Source: Syntrophaceae bacterium PtaB.Bin038 (GTDB lineage: Bacteria; Desulfobacterota; Syntrophia; Syntrophales; UBA2192). From it: a stretch of 7,091 nucleotides of DNA. A program made the translations under genes and the position numbers. Below, piece by piece: positions 6,129-7,091 of the stretch. The notes beneath the pieces are model-generated. The model did not search any database. It had not been told where the DNA came from and worked only from the letters and a program-made list of their open reading frames with translations. The stretch spans positions 1 through 7,091 of the forward strand of contig MVQS01000123.1 in NCBI GenBank assembly GCA_002067855.1, read 5' to 3'. Each line of letters opens with the position of its first letter. Positions within the stretch are counted from its first letter, which is position 1.

Positions 6129-6152
6129 ATTTTCCGTATTTTCTTCTTCCGT

Positions 6153-6183
6153 CCCTATACCCTATACCCGAGACCCGATACCC
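6153..6183 (-). repeat. Five GGG tracts at 7-nt period: G-quadruplex motif in the aldolase 3' UTR
   Basis: The plus strand has CCC at 6153, 6160, 6167, 6174 and 6181, an exact 7-nt period. The minus strand (sense for aldolase mRNA) therefore reads GGG-N4 repeated, with units GGGTATC, GGGTCTC, GGGTATA and GGGTATA, then GGG. This satisfies the usual G3N1-7 quadruplex rule with one spare tract. The first tract begins 7 nt after the stop codon, and the terminator follows 25 nt later. Any regulatory effect is inference. Confidence 0.7.
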
Positions 6184-6189
6184 TGCTTG

Positions 6190-7091
6190 TCACTCCCCCT
6201 CGTCGAAGGCCTCTGCCTTTTTTTCGCCCATCACGGGGCCTTTTCCCGTGAGGCTGGCGGGGGCCGGGACGGGCACGTCGACGGGCTTGATGAACTTCGC
6301 CGTCACGTCCCGGGTGCGAAGGACGGCGAGCTTGTCGAAGAGGAAGAAGAACTTGTCCTCCAGCTCCTTGCCGATCCCCCTCAGGACGTCGGGCGGGAGG
6401 TTCCACATGTCCTTCTTGAAGGGGCCGAAGCCCTTCTTGCGCGTCTTGTAGATGAACTGTTCGTCCGTGTCCCTGGCGCCCTTCTCGGCGATCAGCTCTT
6501 TCCGGATGTAGTCGTAGATCTTCTCCCGCAGCGGAGCCGGGAAGAACGTGCTGTCGTAGATCATGTTCTGGAAGGCCGTGGCGAGGTGAACCTCGGCGGT
6601 CCCCCGCTTCGGGAAGTTGTCGAAGGCCTCGTCGGGAAGGGTCGATGCCCCGTGCTGGACGGCGCCGGCCATGCCGAACTCTTTCCGGGCCGCCTCGGAG
6701 AGGGTCTGCAGGGTGTCGAAGTCGAGCTTCACCTTGGCGATGCTGCCGTCGGGCAGCACGACGCCGCCGTGGGACGTGCCCGTCTGGACGCTGATCTTGC
6801 TGATCCCCTTGAGGCCCCTGCCGCGCTTCTCGAGCTCCTCGAGGTAGCCGCCCATGAAGGCCCGCAGCTCGCCGACGGTGCTGTTCTTGCTGCCCACCTC
6901 GCCGATCTCGCCGCCCACGGAGACCTCCACGCCCCGGGGCTGGATGGCCCGGATGAAGGCCGTGATGTCTGCGGCGATCGTGAAGTTGCTGCGCTGCTGC
7001 TCCGTCTCGGTGGGCCTGCTCAGGTCCACGACGGTGGAGGAGTCGATGTCGATGTTGTAGAAGCCCGCCTCGACGGCCTCGCGGACGAGTT
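6190..7091 (-). CDS. fba: Class II fructose-bisphosphate aldolase, 3' part (5' end outside window)
   Basis: A metal-dependent cytosolic enzyme that interconverts fructose 1,6-bisphosphate with dihydroxyacetone phosphate and glyceraldehyde 3-phosphate in glycolysis and gluconeogenesis. The frame is open to the window edge: upstream of the GTG at 7029 it continues as REAVEAGFYNIDIDSSTVVD, a typical family segment, so the GTG is not the start. About 299 residues are visible. Recognisable parts are the DIDSS segment (near fragment residue 14), GGEIGEVGSKNSTVGELR (59-76), TSHGGVVLPDGSIAKVKLD (105-123) and VQHGASTLPDEAF (144-156). The Glu of GGEIG, the His of TSHGG and the His of VQHGAS correspond to the metal ligands of class II aldolases. 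After these come TDEQFIYKTRKK (208-219) and a C-terminal extension ending FDEGE. The extension and the EIGEVGSKNST pattern fit the long variant of the family rather than the short E. coli FbaA type. The ligands visible here are intact. The 3' UTR contains the GGG repeat and a terminator. Confidence 0.93.
   Translation of the reverse strand, partial: LVREAVEAGFYNIDIDSSTVVDLSRPTETEQQRSNFTIAADITAFIRAIQPRGVEVSVGGEIGEVGSKNSTVGELRAFMGGYLEELEKRGRGLKGISKISVQTGTSHGGVVLPDGSIAKVKLDFDTLQTLSEAARKEFGMAGAVQHGASTLPDEAFDNFPKRGTAEVHLATAFQNMIYDSTFFPAPLREKIYDYIRKELIAEKGARDTDEQFIYKTRKKGFGPFKKDMWNLPPDVLRGIGKELEDKFFFLFDKLAVLRTRDVTAKFIKPVDVPVPAPASLTGKGPVMGEKKAEAFDEGE

Larger units (their letters stand above)
5987..6451 (+). 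pseudogene. Remnant of a secreted-protein gene (signal peptide only)
   Basis: GGAGGG lies 7 nt upstream of ATG 5987. The first 23 residues form a good Sec signal peptide: MRSRFL basic start, hydrophobic core VSVAVMMAAIGLI, and cleavage site PAQA before METREFE. After about residue 35 (near base 6090) the frame loses coding character. It runs through the aldolase terminator and 3' UTR and then antisense through the aldolase gene until a stop at 6451. Those parts are Arg/Ser/Pro-rich and look like shadow sequence. I read this as the 5' end of an exported-protein gene whose body was deleted. A genuinely expressed small secreted peptide that terminates late is less likely. No family can be assigned from so few mature residues. 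No convincing promoter is visible between the toxin-antitoxin operon and this start. Confidence 0.35.

Overview
The window is GC-rich (about 65% by eye) and contains seven recognisable protein genes, one apparent gene remnant and several good regulatory signals. The dense C/G third-position coding, the methionyl-tRNA synthetase with a fused C-terminal tRNA-binding domain, and the long-form class II fructose-bisphosphate aldolase suggest a GC-rich anaerobic bacterium, perhaps of the Desulfobacterota/Deltaproteobacteria type. That placement is inference and low confidence. No rRNA, tRNA, CRISPR array, transposase or phage gene is visible.

Layout. (1) Bases 2-4248, plus strand: the 3' three-quarters of metG, then a 99-nt gap, then an MscS-family channel gene that overlaps an SLC13-type permease gene by 4 nt. 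The channel lacks about 13-14 residues of the most conserved part of its beta domain. The permease has no ATG/GTG/TTG at the expected place and most likely starts at CTG, behind a strong Shine-Dalgarno sequence. (2) Bases 4300-5020, plus strand: an independent unit made of a consensus-like sigma-70 promoter, a leader of about 190 nt, a small flavin-binding pyridoxamine-phosphate-oxidase-like protein, and a strong intrinsic terminator. (3) Bases 5020-5845, minus strand: a ribbon-helix-helix antitoxin and a RelE/ParE-type toxin (TTG start, 11-nt overlap), followed by a small two-helix membrane protein. A candidate promoter with an overlapping palindrome lies upstream. (4) Bases 5987-about 6095, plus strand: a ribosome-binding site and signal peptide whose downstream coding sequence appears to be lost. 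(5) Bases 6096-7091, minus strand: the 3' part of a class II fructose-bisphosphate aldolase gene. Its 3' UTR carries five GGG tracts at an exact 7-nt period (a G-quadruplex motif), followed by an intrinsic terminator.

The genes do not form one obvious pathway. metG and aldolase are housekeeping genes. The channel-permease pair is probably a membrane transport/osmotic unit. The middle segment, with the toxin-antitoxin genes and a truncated secreted-protein gene, looks like a small accessory insertion point between conserved genes. I see no clear new multi-gene system. The observations most worth following are the internally deleted MscS, the CTG start, the aldolase G-quadruplex 3' UTR and the membrane-protein gene attached to the toxin-antitoxin pair.
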